A DNA stretch of 64,000 nucleotides from Gari tellinella (lineage: Eukaryota > Mollusca > Bivalvia > Cardiida > Psammobiidae): NCBI GenBank assembly GCA_922989275.2, contig OV277867.1, forward strand, positions 43,142,070 through 43,206,069, in the 5' to 3' direction. Position 1 is the first letter of the stretch. Every line of letters starts with the position of its first letter. The notes beneath the pieces were generated by a model. The model was not told where the DNA came from. It was given only the letters and a program-made list of their open reading frames with translations, and made no database searches. Below, in pieces: positions 33,428 to 44,480 of this stretch. The translations under genes were made by a program, and so were the position numbers.

Positions 33428-33743
33428 AAACAATAGAAAGCAGTATAACCTGGTCCAAAAGCAAAAGGTCCAATTGCAGCTGTCTACTTTCCTTCCTTTG
33501 TACAAAAAAACATACCGCAAACACTTTAATTGCGACCCCTTAAACGAATGTTAGTTGTTTGCATTAAAGACAATGCCAGCTTAAAACAACAGAAACATTC
33601 TGTTTAACTGTTGCCTTGCTTTTAGTAGCCATCTGACTTCAACGTATAGTTATGAACTCAAATGGTCGTAATAGATGGAACTTACGTACCATGAACGCTT
33701 GATATACTGTGGTACCGATTGCCAATGTTTTATAATCATGCTA

Positions 33744-33953
33744 TACAGTAAAACCTCTCTATAACGACCACTAAATAATGTTAATTATTAGGGTGTTTAC
33801 GATAGGTGACCGCTTAAAGCAAGGTAACAGTGAAACAGAAAGCTCCTTTAGGAGCTTTCTGTTTCACTGTCACCTTGCTTTAAGCTGTCACCTGTCTATT
33901 AAACAATCAATTAGGCTTCGTTTTAGTGGTCGTAATAGCGGGGTTTTACTGTA
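33744..33953. mobile_element. Family E MITE enclosing a family C-style hairpin
   Basis: TA at both ends, terminal repeats CAGTAAAACCTCTCTATAAC and (inverse) CAGTAAAACCCCGCTATTAC, each continuing GACCACTAAA. The centre, GGTGACCGCTTAAAGCAAGG...CCTTGCTTTAAGCTGTCACC, follows the family C layout with different stem bases and tip (AAAGCTCCTTTAGGAGCTTT). Confidence 0.75.
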
Positions 33954-34354
33954 TATAATAGAGTTTTCCCAATAAATGCGTTTGTACGTAATCAACTACT
34001 TCCTTTGCAAACACCTAGGAGCCCAATAAGACGCCAAAGAAATCGGAGTCTGTTCAGACGGCAAACTACTTAAGTGTCGGATTTAAATGAAACATAACAT
34101 TTTTAAAAGACTGTTACTTTTAGCATTTTATTGAATTGCGTTTTGTTTTAGTATCATTAAAAAGATAAATAATAGCTTGTAATGCAATGTACGGGACAAA
34201 TGTATGCCTCTTGAAAGCACAATCTCGCAATCAAACCAATAATACATAAAAAAAAAAACATCTCTATTGCTAATCAGCCGAAAACAAAGAGTTACTTTCA
34301 TGACATTGAACAATAGCATTACTATTTTACTCAGACTGTGCAATATTTTTTTTC

Positions 34355-34422
34355 AAACAGTTTGAATCAAGATCAGACGCCGCTTAACGCGGCATCTAAT
34401 CAGGTTCCAAATTGTCTGGCAA
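34355..34422. repeat. Isolated core hairpin
   Basis: CAAACAGTTTGAATCAAGATCAGACGCCGC pairs with GCGGCATCTAATCAGGTTCCAAATTG. The outer ends could not be placed. Confidence 0.5.
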
Positions 34423-34545
34423 TTAGTTCACTATTTCTTAGATGAAGGAAAAAACAACTCTAAGCAATATAACCAGACGACAATTTATGACGTCATTATA
34501 GTGACTATTCAATTGCAATACACATTCTTATACGTACATGCATTT

Positions 34546-34930
34546 CAAACAGTTTGGATCCTGGCTAGACACATGTACTCATCATTTACAGTGGAGAATC
34601 TGTTATTCTTTCCAAATAAACGCGTTTACGCTAAAACCATTTTTTCCATTGCAAACAGTTTGGAGCCAGATCAGACTCCGGGTAACCCGGCGTCTGATCA
34701 GGCTCCAAACTGTTTGCCACTCAGATTAAAATAAATAGTGAGAAATGTCAAAAATTTGTTATTTTCTACGTTTAAGTGCTTTGCGTTTGCGTACGTTTGC
34801 GTTTAAACGGGAAAGAATAACGTTTTCCCCACTGTACAAACAGTTTGGATCCTGGACAGACGCATAATTATACTCATCATTTACAGACAGTTTGGATCCT
34901 GGCCAGACTCATAAACTCATCATTTACAAA
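34546..34930 (+). repeat. ~47-bp tandem repeat of a hairpin left arm, split by a MITE
   Basis: Three units of AAACAGTTTGGATCCTGG...CAGAC...ACTCATCATTTAC, at about 34546-34586, 34837-34884 and 34885-34930. A family A copy sits between the first and second. Confidence 0.75.
34587..34836 (+). mobile_element. Family A MITE (250 bp) with mismatched terminal subtypes
   Basis: Left repeat is of the AATCTG subtype; the right is AACGTTTTCCCCACTG (AACG subtype). The internal segment CCACTCAGATTAAAATAAATAG also differs from young copies. It is inserted in a tandem repeat. Confidence 0.9.
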
Positions 34931-35123
34931 CAGTGGTTTTGTAAAATATTGTAAAAATAACTGTAAGTTGTAAAATATGGACTAGACTCATTTGGAAACA
35001 GAATTTTTTTATTTGAAGTTTTGAGGGAAGAAAGAGTTAATGCCTCCGAATGGAATGACCATTTTAGAACGTTGATTTAGGCTTTATTTCTTTCTTTATT
35101 TGAGTCTCATCAAGAAATACATA

Positions 35124-35359
35124 TACAGTGGAGAATCTGTTATACGCAAACGTACGCAAACGCAAAGCGCTAAAACGTAGAAAAGAACAACTTTTGGACA
35201 ATTCTGATAGTTCATGTTTATCTTGGTGGCAAACAGTTTGGAGCCTGATCAGACGCCGGGTTACCCGCCGTCTGATCTGGCTCCAAACTGTTTGTACTGC
35301 AAATAATAGTTTAAGCGTAAACGCGTTTATTGGGAAAGAATAACACATTCTCCACTGTA
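35124..35359 (-). mobile_element. Family A MITE with a 14-bp net deletion
   Basis: The left repeat jumps from CTGTTAT to ACGCAAACG, removing CTTTCCCGTTTAA. The rest is close to consensus, with one stem change (CCCGCCGTC). Confidence 0.9.
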
Positions 35360-35807
35360 GCATTCATTTCAATAAACACAAAATCATGCCATTCATAACA
35401 TAATTATAAAAGACTATATGATTGATGTAATTATCTAAATACAATTCATTGCAAATATTAAATCAAAATCTATATGCTAAAACTTTCATTTACATAATCT
35501 AAGATATATACAGCCTCTATCAATGATACGACCAAAACAGAGGTGCAATAAAAAAAATGAAAAGTTTCAAATAAATGAAAATGAATAAATAAACGGCCGA
35601 ATGAATATATAAATAACAACCATGCCGTGTCTTTCATTATCTATATATTTACATTCGCCCCATTAAAGTGTCGTTCATTTCGTGTATACGCTATATCTCG
35701 TGAGGGCGGTGGGTATATTCGTAGAGGAGGTGGGGCTTATTGATCAAGTCTCCGCGAATCATTTTGTATATTAGAAATATTAGAAATAACAGCAAATTTA
35801 TGTTTGC

Positions 35808-36548
35808 TTTTCGGTGGATTACTGGGAAAAAGCAGTGCGATTATCGTCGCGCGTGCTTCTTTTATGAATTTTTCCCGTAGGGCTCCCCAAGAATCGTAGT
35901 CAATCGTGTCTTACCGTTCAATACCGGTGAGCCCGATTTGTCGCGCATCACTCAACGGAAGAACACGAACCCAAGATCGGAAGTAACGACGTAATTCCGA
36001 TGACGTCAATTCAATAAATCAAAGACGTTATCGCACGGGAAACTGTTACGATAATAGGTGTATTCGACTGGCAAAATATTAGCTATTCCATCAATTGAGA
36101 TTACACCACGAAAAAAATCTGACCAATCAAACAATTGTTTATGGATTATGTTTGACGTCTGTTGCTCAACGAACTCAACAAGGGTTTACAACCGATATCT
36201 GTCGTACTCCACGGCTTGTCGGACCATGTCGTCATACTACCAGTCGAACAAAATATGTGCTCCACGAGATTTGGTTGCTCCACGAAAATTAGCCAGTCAA
36301 AAACGCCTAATGTGTTCGATATAAACTTGGGGCTCAACACGGGGTAAACCATGTACTTTCGCTTTCACAATTGTCGAACAATTTCGTTTGAAATGTGGCT
36401 GAAAAGCATAAATAAATAGAATAACTGTATTTTTTCAGTATAAGATCGAATTTAATCCATTTCTTGAATATCAGACTCGTGAAAATAAAACGTCTGATGT
36501 TCACTCAATGGATTAAATTTCTATATTATACTGAACAATACAGTTATC
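35808..36548 (+). mobile_element. Family I element, copy 1, with internal insertion
   Basis: Matches 60149-60697 in opposite orientation over GCTTTTCGGTGGATTAC, the GTCGCGCGTG region, CAATCGTGTCTTACCGTTCA, TGACGTCAATTCAAT, AAACTTGGGGCTCAACACG and a terminal palindrome (36421-36548). About 255 bp at 36058-36315, flanked by TGTATTCGA and TGTGTTCGA, is absent from the other copy. Confidence 0.75.
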
Positions 36549-36580
36549 CTCTATATAATGTAAATACATGTATAAGAATA

Positions 36581-36723
36581 TGAACTGATCTTTTCGGCGT
36601 TTAAGCGAAATAAACGACAGAAAATAATCGGTAAATTAATAATGAATCGCTAGCGTGATTCATGGAATTTGCCGGTCATTTTCTGTCGTTTATTTCGCTT
36701 CAACGCCGAAAATATTCAGTTCA
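36581..36723. repeat. Long palindrome
   Basis: TGAACTGATCTTTTCGGCGT mirrors ACGCCGAAAATATTCAGTTCA. The stem GCGAAATAAACGACAGAAAA is perfect on both sides, and the tip is around TCGCTAGCGTGATTC. It follows family I copy 1 by about 30 bp. Confidence 0.85.
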
Positions 36724-37134
36724 TTCCCATATTCAGTTCGTACAGAGGAATCTTTATTCCCATCAATAAAACGAAACGATTCACAAACACAGTGCTATCA
36801 AATGTAGGAAAATAACAATCTTTTGAAACTGTTGAAAAATTATTTTCCCAAAGTGTTTGCCATCAAGATAATATAGAAAATATGAGAGCGTTCGAAAATT
36901 GTCATTTTCTTTATTTAACTGAATTCCGTTTACATTAAATTTCGTTAAAACTCGAAAAAAATACATGCTCCCCGGCTTAACCATGTGTTGTTGGTTATCT
37001 TATTAAAATGTTTTTCTTCAATTTGCCAATCATAATTTCAATCAACTGTTGAGCAAAATAACTGTCTTATTAGATCTAACAGGTCTTTAATGTTTTGAGT
37101 GTTAGAATTAAGTCTCCTATTTGGCATGCAGTGT

Positions 37135-37300
37135 TACAGCGGAGAAAACGTTATTCTTTCCAAATAAACGCGTTTACGCTAAAACTATATTTTATATTCA
37201 TTGCAATGAGTTTGGAGCCAGATCAGACGCCGGGTAACCCGGTCTCTGATCAGACTCCAAATTGTTTGCCACCAAGATAAACATGAATTATAAGAATTGT
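37135..37300 (+). mobile_element. Family A MITE, right end lost
   Basis: CAGCGGAGAAAACGTTATTC, AATAAACGCG arm and hairpin are present. The match stops after CATGAATTATAAGAATTG, and family B-like sequence follows (GAGTACAGTGGTTATTTGGAAG). Confidence 0.75.
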
Positions 37301-37540
37301 TCTCAACCCGAGTACAGTGGTTATTTGGAAGTAGTTTGGATCATGATCTCACTCCTCGTTCGCATCCAAACTGTTGAAGCTCCATTTCAACATTTATTAT
37401 GTACCAAATTTTAAATTTAAGAAATAAACCAGACGACAATTGTGTAAAGTTAATGACGTCATGGCAGTGAATTGGTTAATTCTATTGCTGCACGACACCC
37501 TTTTGAAAGCCAAAATAATCATCTGCAATGGTTTTCTTAT

Positions 37541-37980
37541 ACAGTGGGGAAGACGTGGTTCTTTGCCATTTAAATGCATACAGTGGAGAATCTGTTATTC
37601 TTTCCCGTTTAAACGCAAACGTACGCTAACGCAAAACACTAAACGTAGAAAAGAACAACTTTTGGACAATTCTGATAATTCTTGTTTATCTTGGTGGCAA
37701 ACAGTTTGGAACCTGATCAGACGCCGGGTTACCTGGCGTCTGATCTGGCTACAAACTGTTTGCACTGGAAATAATAGTTTTAGCGTAAACGCGTTTATTG
37801 GGAAAGAATAACAGATTCTCCACTGTACAAACCGTTAACTAAAATGCACTTAGATGTACAAAATCACAACTTCTTGAAATTTATTTAAATCTGATTGTCA
37901 AACAGTTTGGAACCTGATCAGACGCCGGGTAACCCTGCGTCTGATCTGCTTCAAACATTTTCAGTTGGAAAACAGAGTTC
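37541..37980 (-). mobile_element. Older family A copy split by a younger one
   Basis: Left part ACAGTGGGGAAGACGTGGTTC at 37541-37578. After the insert, the older copy continues with CTAAAATGCACTTAG and a hairpin CAAACAGTTTGGAACCTGATCAGACGCC. Its right end is lost near 37980. Confidence 0.65.
37579..37827 (-). mobile_element. Family A MITE (249 bp, full length), nested
   Basis: TA at both ends, inserted in an older family A element. The hairpin has ACCTGGCG for ACCCGGCG and GGCTACAAACTG on the right arm. Confidence 0.92.
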
Positions 37981-38333
37981 TCTCTCTAGAACGACCCTCC
38001 CAACAACCACTCCCTCCTTACAACGACTCTAATCGCAGTTCCCTACACAGGAAAAGTATGTCCAACCTATGCATGACTTTAATGTAATATGTTTATAGAT
38101 GTCGTCTGCTGTTTTTCTCAAAGTTATATAATGGACATTTGAAAGAAAAAAAATTAATGACGAGTGACAAACAGCTTGAAACCAGATCAGACGCCGCGTA
38201 ATGCGGCGTTTGATTTGGATTCAAGATCTGTGCAAATGTTAACCAATTTTCACTTCCTATAACGACACCCTCCGAACAACTCGCATATTTTTGTCTCCCG
38301 TTGGATGTCGTTGTAGAGAGGGAAGCGTTGTGA
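37972..38333. mobile_element. Family F MITE
   Basis: Left CAGAGTTCTCTCTCTAG and CCTCCTTACAACGACTC; right CACCCTCCGAACAACTCG, then GTCGTTGTAGAGAGGGAAGC and GTTGTG. The centre has the core AGCTTGAAACCAGATCAGACGCCGCG with right arm GCGGCGTTTGATTTGGATTC. Confidence 0.6.
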
Positions 38334-38388
38334 TAACTTTAGCGTACACGCGTTTTGGGGGAAAGAATAACGTCTTCTCAGCTGTATA
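38334..38388 (-). mobile_element. Family A right-end fragment
   Basis: TTTAGCGTACACGCGTTTTGGGGGAAAGAATAACGTCTTCTCAGCTGTA. Only the right arm remains, next to a family F element. Confidence 0.6.
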
Positions 38389-38452
38389 CACACATATTTT
38401 CATTTTCAGATTTTTTTGCATTTTGATTGAAGAATACATTGACCCGAGTAAG

Positions 38453-38520
38453 AGATAGAGAGAGAGAGAGAGAGAGAAGAGAGACACAGAGAGAGAGAGA
38501 GAGGGGGAGAGATAGAGAGT
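38453..38520 (+). repeat. (GA)n microsatellite
   Basis: An imperfect run of GA dinucleotides with short interruptions (AAGAGAGACACAG, GGGGG). Confidence 0.95.
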
Positions 38521-38764
38521 TTAGTTTTGTCTCAAACTAGTCGATATGGTGTTAAGTGCGTAGGTTGGAAAACATCCCACGATAAGTTTTAAATGTTGTT
38601 TTTGAAATACGGACTCTCAGCAAGGGGTTCTCGTTTACATTTGCTGGGCTAACATACCATAGGGACTGGCATATACACGATTTAGTCGTTGGTTAGCCTT
38701 TACTTCGTTTTGGGGAAACGGTTTTGAATTCAAACAGCTTTGATGCAGACGAGACCCCGAGTAC

Positions 38765-38890
38765 AATGGATAACATGTTACTTTTAACAATAAAACGTGC
38801 TAAAACAATTATTTCCATTGCAAATAGTTTTGAGCTAGATCAGATCAGATCAGGTTCAAAACCGTTTGCCAATCAGATTTAAATAGAAAA
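38765..38890 (+). mobile_element. Worn family A fragment
   Basis: ACAATGGATAACATGTTAC, AATAAAACG and GCTAAAAC arms, then AGTTTTGAGCTAGATCAGATCAGATCAGGTTC, where the hairpin tip is replaced by a GATCA repeat. Confidence 0.45.
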
Positions 38891-39206
38891 TCGAAAAAAA
38901 TTTAACCCATTTATACCCAGTGTATTCTTCCAAGTTTATATATTGGCTTAGTCCATTTTTTTTATCAAAGGGATGCCAGGTAAAAAAAACCATTTTGTTT
39001 TATATTAAAATTCCTATCAGCAAACAGTGTAGACTCTGATCAGACGCCGCATGTCCAATATATGGGATCGTGGGCATACATGGGTTAATTTACTATATTT
39101 TTGCAAAAAATAATTTGCAAAAAAAATATAAAAATTTGCGTTTCGTTTTCCATTTAACGGGAGCTACTAGCATCGTCTCCCTATTAGCCGTCCGGTTAAC
39201 CCTTAG

Positions 39207-39467
39207 CACCAGGGCTGCCATAAGTTGACATGAAAAATCCTAAAATTTCCAAAGTTGCATTTCTCAAGTGCGATTTTACGAATCGTACCTTTACCCCATA
39301 GCCTGTTTCTTGTATTATTGACGAGCGACTTCTTAAAGCAAACTGTAAGTAAAGCAGAATGCGCCTTAAGGCGCATTCTGCTTCACTTTCAGCCTGCTTT
39401 AAGCTACAATGTTCTAGGAAAAAATCCGGAGATTTAGGAAAATATCCGGAGAAATGGCAGGCCTGTA
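39207..39467. mobile_element. Element with GGGCTGCCAT ends enclosing a family C hairpin
   Basis: Outer ends GGGCTGCCATAAG...AAAATCCTAAA and TTTAGGAAAATATCCGG...AAATGGCAGGCC are inverted. A family C core (ACCCCATAGCCTG... GAATGCGCCTTAAGGCGCATTC ...GCCTGCTTTAAGC) lies inside at about 39290-39412. Confidence 0.55.
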
Positions 39468-39505
39468 GCACGCTTTGTCGATCTATTTATATGAGTACAA
39501 TTACT

Positions 39506-39745
39506 ACAGTGAAGAAGATGTTACTATTTCCCGTCTAAACGCATACATGTACGAAACACAGACGCATTTCTGTAAAACGCAAAAATGGACATTTTTTCGA
39601 CTTTTTATGTTAATCTGACTGGCACATGGTGTAGAGCCTGTTCAGACACCGGGTTACAATTGTACCCATACTGTTTGCAATGGCAATACAAGTTGTATTT
39701 GGAATTAATAACGTCTGATCAAGATACAAAGTGTTTGCTTTGTAA
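39506..39745 (-). mobile_element. Very worn family A copy
   Basis: CTACAGTGAAGAAGATGTTAC and CCCGTCTAAACGC at the left; the hairpin is reduced to TGTTCAGACACCGGGTTAC and ACGTCTGATCAAGATAC. Confidence 0.4.
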
Positions 39746-39926
39746 ACTTTATTATTTCTTCATTAAAAACGTAGATTTTGAATAAAACTTCACATGATAA
39801 CATTTGAGCCGATGGAAATTTTGTTAAATTTATTACTGAAGGGGTTTAACAATAGTATATATAAATCAACTCAGTGAATCAATGAAGACAAAAACTGTCC
39901 AACAAACGATAAGATTCAAATTCAGG

Positions 39927-40176
39927 TACAGTGGAGAATCTGTTATTCTTTCCCGTTTAAACGCAAACGTACGCAAACGCAAAGCACTAAAACGTAGAAA
40001 AGAACAACTTTTGGACAATTCTGATAATTCATGTTTATCTTGGTGGCAAACAGTTTGGAGCCTGATCAGACGCCGGGTTACCCGGCGTCTGATCTGGCTC
40101 CCAACTGTTTGCACTGCAAATAATAGTTTTAGCGTAAACGCGTTTATTGGGAAAGAATAACACATTCTCCACTGTA
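39927..40176 (-). mobile_element. Family A MITE (250 bp, full length)
   Basis: TA at both ends. The right repeat reads AACACATTCTCCACTG, as in the copies at 14399 and 35124. Confidence 0.93.
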
Positions 40177-42324
40177 ACGATATTGTTAACATGCAAACGC
40201 CATGGGCATGCGAGGTAATTAGACGATGGTTAGTAAATCACTTTTAAGAATAGCTGTAGACGGTAAATGTCCACCTTACGAAAGATTTAATTCGTACTGC
40301 GAGAAAAAGTTATTATTTCAGTTTAAACTTAACTAAACTCATACAAAATGCAATAACATATAGAACATAATTATTTGTTGTGTTGTGTTTATTTAAAAGA
40401 ATAAATAAAAAAATACAGCAATAAACAACAAACAAATTTCACATTTTTTATCTGACTGTCAAACATATCTAACCCAGTTCCTGGTCTGGCTCACAGCTGT
40501 TTTGTTGTGGAAATGATTGCTCAAATACAAATGCATTTACGGGAAACGTTCTAGTAAGTACTTACTCTTAACAAACAAAAGGCCACGGGCTATGAACTGA
40601 TAATTGAACATAGCGGTATGGAGCCAAAACAAGATACCAAATAAACATTTGTCGTTTTAAAAATGGTAGGGAAAACGTCAGTAAACACCCACTACACTCC
40701 TCGATAACTGATCACTTCTTTCCTTTTCGGTCTGAACATTGTCTTGTTATTTACCAACAACTCGGACTATGACGTCGAGGAGCAATATGCTCCCGTGTGC
40801 TAGTCTGTATGTCTGATTGCATAACTGCTCATCTGTTTCTATCCCTGTATGTTTATTTGTTTGTCCGCCAGTCTGACTGTGTTCGTATCGTTTTCCTTAT
40901 CATTTTGTTAGTGTTTCTCTCTGTCTGTTTGTCCCTGTCTCTATGTGCCCCCAGTTTGACAGAGTGTTAAGACTCCGCCGAAAACCAATATATGAACACC
41001 GGTGCTATATAACCATCTTATGTGTTTCGGTGACGTAAAAGCAAAACTTAATCAATTAATCTGTCTCTTTGTGTCTATGTGCATTTTTGTCTCTCTGTTT
41101 GTCTGTCAGCACGACTCTCTCTATATATAATCTCTATCTCTCTGTTTGTCTGTCTGTATGTTTATCTCTGTCTGTATGTCTGTTTATCTGTCCGTCTGTA
41201 TGTCTCTGTTGGTCTGTCTGTCCATCTCTATTTGTCTCTATTTCCATTTCTCTCAGTAAATTTCAAATTTATCCTGCATATAAGATACTCAAAATAGATC
41301 AAACTTTCAAAACTCTACGAAGTAAAAACAAAATAACTGGTTGGTTGGCTTAGATTGTTCCTGATTAGAATGTGTAAAATAGTGGATAACAACTTCGAGT
41401 AATATATCATTTACAACGTTAGAATAGATCTAATCCCAAGATGGCTGAGGATATTTCCAGATTATTTCATTTGTTGAACTAGGTCTTATTTTCGAAATCT
41501 ATTTGACACATTTACTGCCTTACTCATAGTTCAAATTTAGAAAGTGGATGAACCACGTTTTAATTTGGAAATTTGGAAATACGGATATTCTCGACTTGAG
41601 CACACTCGAGGTTTTAAATGTTAACTAAAGACTTAAGCCAGTTTTAGTTATCGAAGTTGGACTGTATCTTTTATTGTGATTTATAGATATATAAAAGGCA
41701 ATTTCAACTTTTTCCGTATCAAAATCAGGTCTCAAATTTTAAAATACAGGTGACAGCTGACAGACTGATTTCTCCAAAGATGCTCTGGCCATTAATATAT
41801 GAAAGTCCGCTTCACACTAGACTTTACAGACAATAGCCACTGTATGTATTTAAGTTAGTAAAATAATTTGTAGAGAATATTTCGTGAGATCCTCTGAATG
41901 ATTACAGTGCAGACGCGGATCAGAAATAAACAATAATATTCCTTTCGTGGTCATTGTGGCAAATATGAATTCAATGCAACACAATTACACACACGTGTGT
42001 AAAAACAGTATCTTTATAAACCAATCATCCGTACATGTATCATATATGCATTATTCAATACATTTTCTTGTCAGATTTCCATTTTATCTTCAAGCGATCA
42101 AATTTAAACTTTGCTTCAAAGTGTGTCGTATACATATAAACGTCAAATCTCTGTATCAACCACAGAGAAATCGTTACCTATTATTAGTACATCGACAACA
42201 AACTCCAATTATACACGTAGATAGATCTATGTAGATATACTTGAGGCTAAACAACTCATCACTGACCGCTAAAGGTAAATAGTTTGAAACCAGAGTAACC
42301 AGGAACAGTATTTTCAAATGACCG
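40177..42324. other. No gene recognised; pyrimidine microsatellite inside
   Basis: AT-rich DNA with no recognised exon. A worn family G-like stretch lies near 41500-41670 (GAACCACGTTTTAATTTGG, TTATCGAAGTTGGACTGTA). A TCTG/TCTC microsatellite is listed separately. Confidence 0.4.
40800..41260 (+). repeat. Imperfect (TCTG/TCTC)n microsatellite tract
   Basis: Two dense blocks (40800-40950 and 41060-41260) of TGTCTG, TCTCTC and TGTTTG words separated by ordinary sequence. Ser/Leu/Cys-rich frames there are products of this composition. Confidence 0.8.
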
Positions 42325-42550
42325 AACAGTGGAGAAAACGTTATTCGTTCCCGTTTAACGCAAACGAAACGCAAAGCACTAAAACGTAGTAAAAACACCT
42401 TCTGGACAATTCTGATAACTTATGTTTATCTTGGTGGCAAACAATTTGGATCCTGATCAGACGCCGGATTACCCGGCGTCTGATCTGGAGCCAAACTGGT
42501 TGCTATGGAAATAATATTTTTCGAGAAAGAATAACGTTTTCTCTATTTTA
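42325..42550 (-). mobile_element. Older family A copy
   Basis: CAGTGGAGAAAACGTTATTC, CAAACGAAACGC and hairpin CAGACGCCGGATTACCCGGCG. The right end is worn to GAATAACGTTTTCTCTATTTTA. Confidence 0.7.
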
Positions 42551-42754
42551 CCTGTGATAAGCTTTAAATACCCCGTTATACGTGAAACACTTCTAAAATG
42601 GTTATGCCTTTGCATCAATCCCTGGAAATTTACGATGACGAATATAAGATTCCCAAGGAAGTGCTGTTATTGTCGATACTAGGACTGTTGCCTCCACTGA
42701 TAAATATACTTTTGCTTTATCCCTTTTACTTCATATACCCTGTTGTTTCGACTT

Positions 42755-42832
42755 TTGCAAACAGTTTAAATACTGATCAGACGCCGAATAACTCGGCGTC
42801 TGACCAGGATCCAAACTGTTTGCCACTCGGAC
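42755..42832. repeat. Core hairpin, probable family B remnant
   Basis: CAAACAGTTTAAATACTGATCAGACGCCG / CGGCGTCTGACCAGGATCCAAACTGTTTG around AATAACT. The flanking AAAGGGTTAAG near 42927 may be the right end. Confidence 0.5.
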
Positions 42833-43254
42833 TGTAGTTATACAAATGTTTCCATGAAGATGAAAGAACAGTTGTAACTGCCAAACCAGGCAACACTTTG
42901 GGTAGCCGGTGTTTACTGGGCACTTAAAGGGTTAAGCACCCCTTCGTGTTCCCTAATTCTATTACAACGTTAAGCACATTATTGGGGAGCTCCGATAACA
43001 TCCGTTTCTCCCATTGACATGTCTAACTGATATGAAACCAGTTTTTTTTTATTAAAACTGTAATTCGTCCCAGATGATCACATATGGACGATTTTTTCTT
43101 CAAGATAAATGACATAATGGAAGTGTGGTGATTTAAACAAGATATCGCCTGGTTGTGTGTAAAAAGTAACTAGTCCATTGTGCCTGAATTTACATTGAAT
43201 ATGTCTCTCATCGCTACTTCAGGCGCACAAGAAAGAAATGTCACGATAGATATA

Positions 43255-43535
43255 AAGGAAATAGCAAAAATAAAGCAGGGAAAAGGAAATGAGAGATAAA
43301 AACAGACAAGCATACAGACATAGAGAAAAAATACAGAGAAAAAGAGATAGAGAGAAAAATAAATATATAAATAGAGAGACAGATAGACAGCGAGGAGATG
43401 GAGAGAGAGAGAGAGAATGACGAGACAGACATAAACACAGACGGAGGGAGAACGACAGACAGAGAGGATCAGGGGCAGATATACATAAAGAGGGGGAGAG
43501 TATGGCGATAGTGAAAATGAGAGGGACATAGGGAT

Positions 43536-43578
<43 letters not shown>

Positions 43579-43580
43579 AT
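43255..43580 (+). repeat. GA-rich microsatellite tract
   Basis: Imperfect GAGA/GACAGA tract with a pure (GA)n block near 43540-43577. Leu/Ser-rich minus-strand frames are composition artefacts. Confidence 0.9.
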
Positions 43581-43660
43581 AGAGAAACAGTCTCGACCAA
43601 ATATGCAATAGGTCCCAGTCACCAAGTTTGAAGAGACGATATCAATGTAAAGTAAGTTCC

Positions 43661-43994
43661 AACTGTATTACATGTAACCCTTTCGCTGCTGCAATATTGT
43701 ATACAGTGGAGAATGTGTTATTCTTTTCCAATAAACGCGTTTACGCTAAAACTATTATTTCCAATACAAACAGTTTGGAGTCAGATCAGACGCCGGGTAA
43801 CCCGGCGTCTGATCAGGCTCCAAACTGTTTGCCACCAAGATAAACATGAAATATCAGAATTGTCCAAAAGTTGTTATTTTCTACGTTTTAGTGCTTTGCG
43901 TTTGCGTACGTTTGCGTTTAAACGGGAAAGAATAACAGATTCTCCACTGTATTACATGTACATGTAACCCTTTCGCTGCTGCAATATTGTATAC
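43661..43994 (+). repeat. Direct duplication flanking a family A copy
   Basis: CTGTATTACATGTAACCC...GCAATATTGTATAC occurs at 43663-43704 and again at 43948-43994, where an extra ACATGT appears. It shares TTTCGCTGCTGCAATATTGT without visible change. A 2-bp TA target duplication does not explain it. Confidence 0.85.
43702..43951 (+). mobile_element. Family A MITE (250 bp, full length)
   Basis: TA at both ends; left repeat GAATGTGTTATTCTTTTCC. It lies between the two copies of the direct duplication. Confidence 0.92.
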
Positions 43995-44408
43995 GTCGAT
44001 ACTGTTGTCGTTTTAGATTTGAAGAACTTCGATCAAAGAAACATCGAAACAAGTAACACGCAGTTTTGATCAGGATTAGAAGCGTCGATTGATCTCGATC
44101 CAAACTTTTACAAATTCTGTAAAAGTCGGTACCAGCAGACAAACAGCTAAGAGTAAGTTGACTAAAAACAACTGAATTGATTAATAAATAGATTTTGAAG
44201 ACTTAACACCTACCATTTATAGTTTATTGCCAGTATTGAATACAAGCTTTAAAACCATACTGAAGTTAACAGAATGTTTATTAAGGAGTTGTCTGCCTTA
44301 TTTTCAGCATGCTTCATGTTTTCTTTAGTGGATGAAAGATTTAACGGCGTAAAAATGCATGTTTATTGGGTAATGGGTTAACAATCAAAGGGTAAATATT
44401 TATATTCA

Positions 44409-44480
44409 GTCAAACTTTGATATCTCGAACTCGCTTAACTCGAAAAAATCCATATTTCGAAACATGAATTTGCCTTATTT
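44409..44480 (+). mobile_element. Family G terminal fragment
   Basis: CAGTCAAACTTTGATATCTC followed by GAACTCGCTTAACTCGAAAA. It resembles the ends of TA-inserting elements; no matching right end was found. Confidence 0.4.

Noticed and set aside
42598..42837. 79-residue frame with a hydrophobic stretch
   Set aside because: Its second half is a translated core hairpin. The hydrophobic part reflects T-rich sequence.
41069..43625. Leu/Ser/Cys-rich frames
   Set aside because: Products of TCTG/GA microsatellites.
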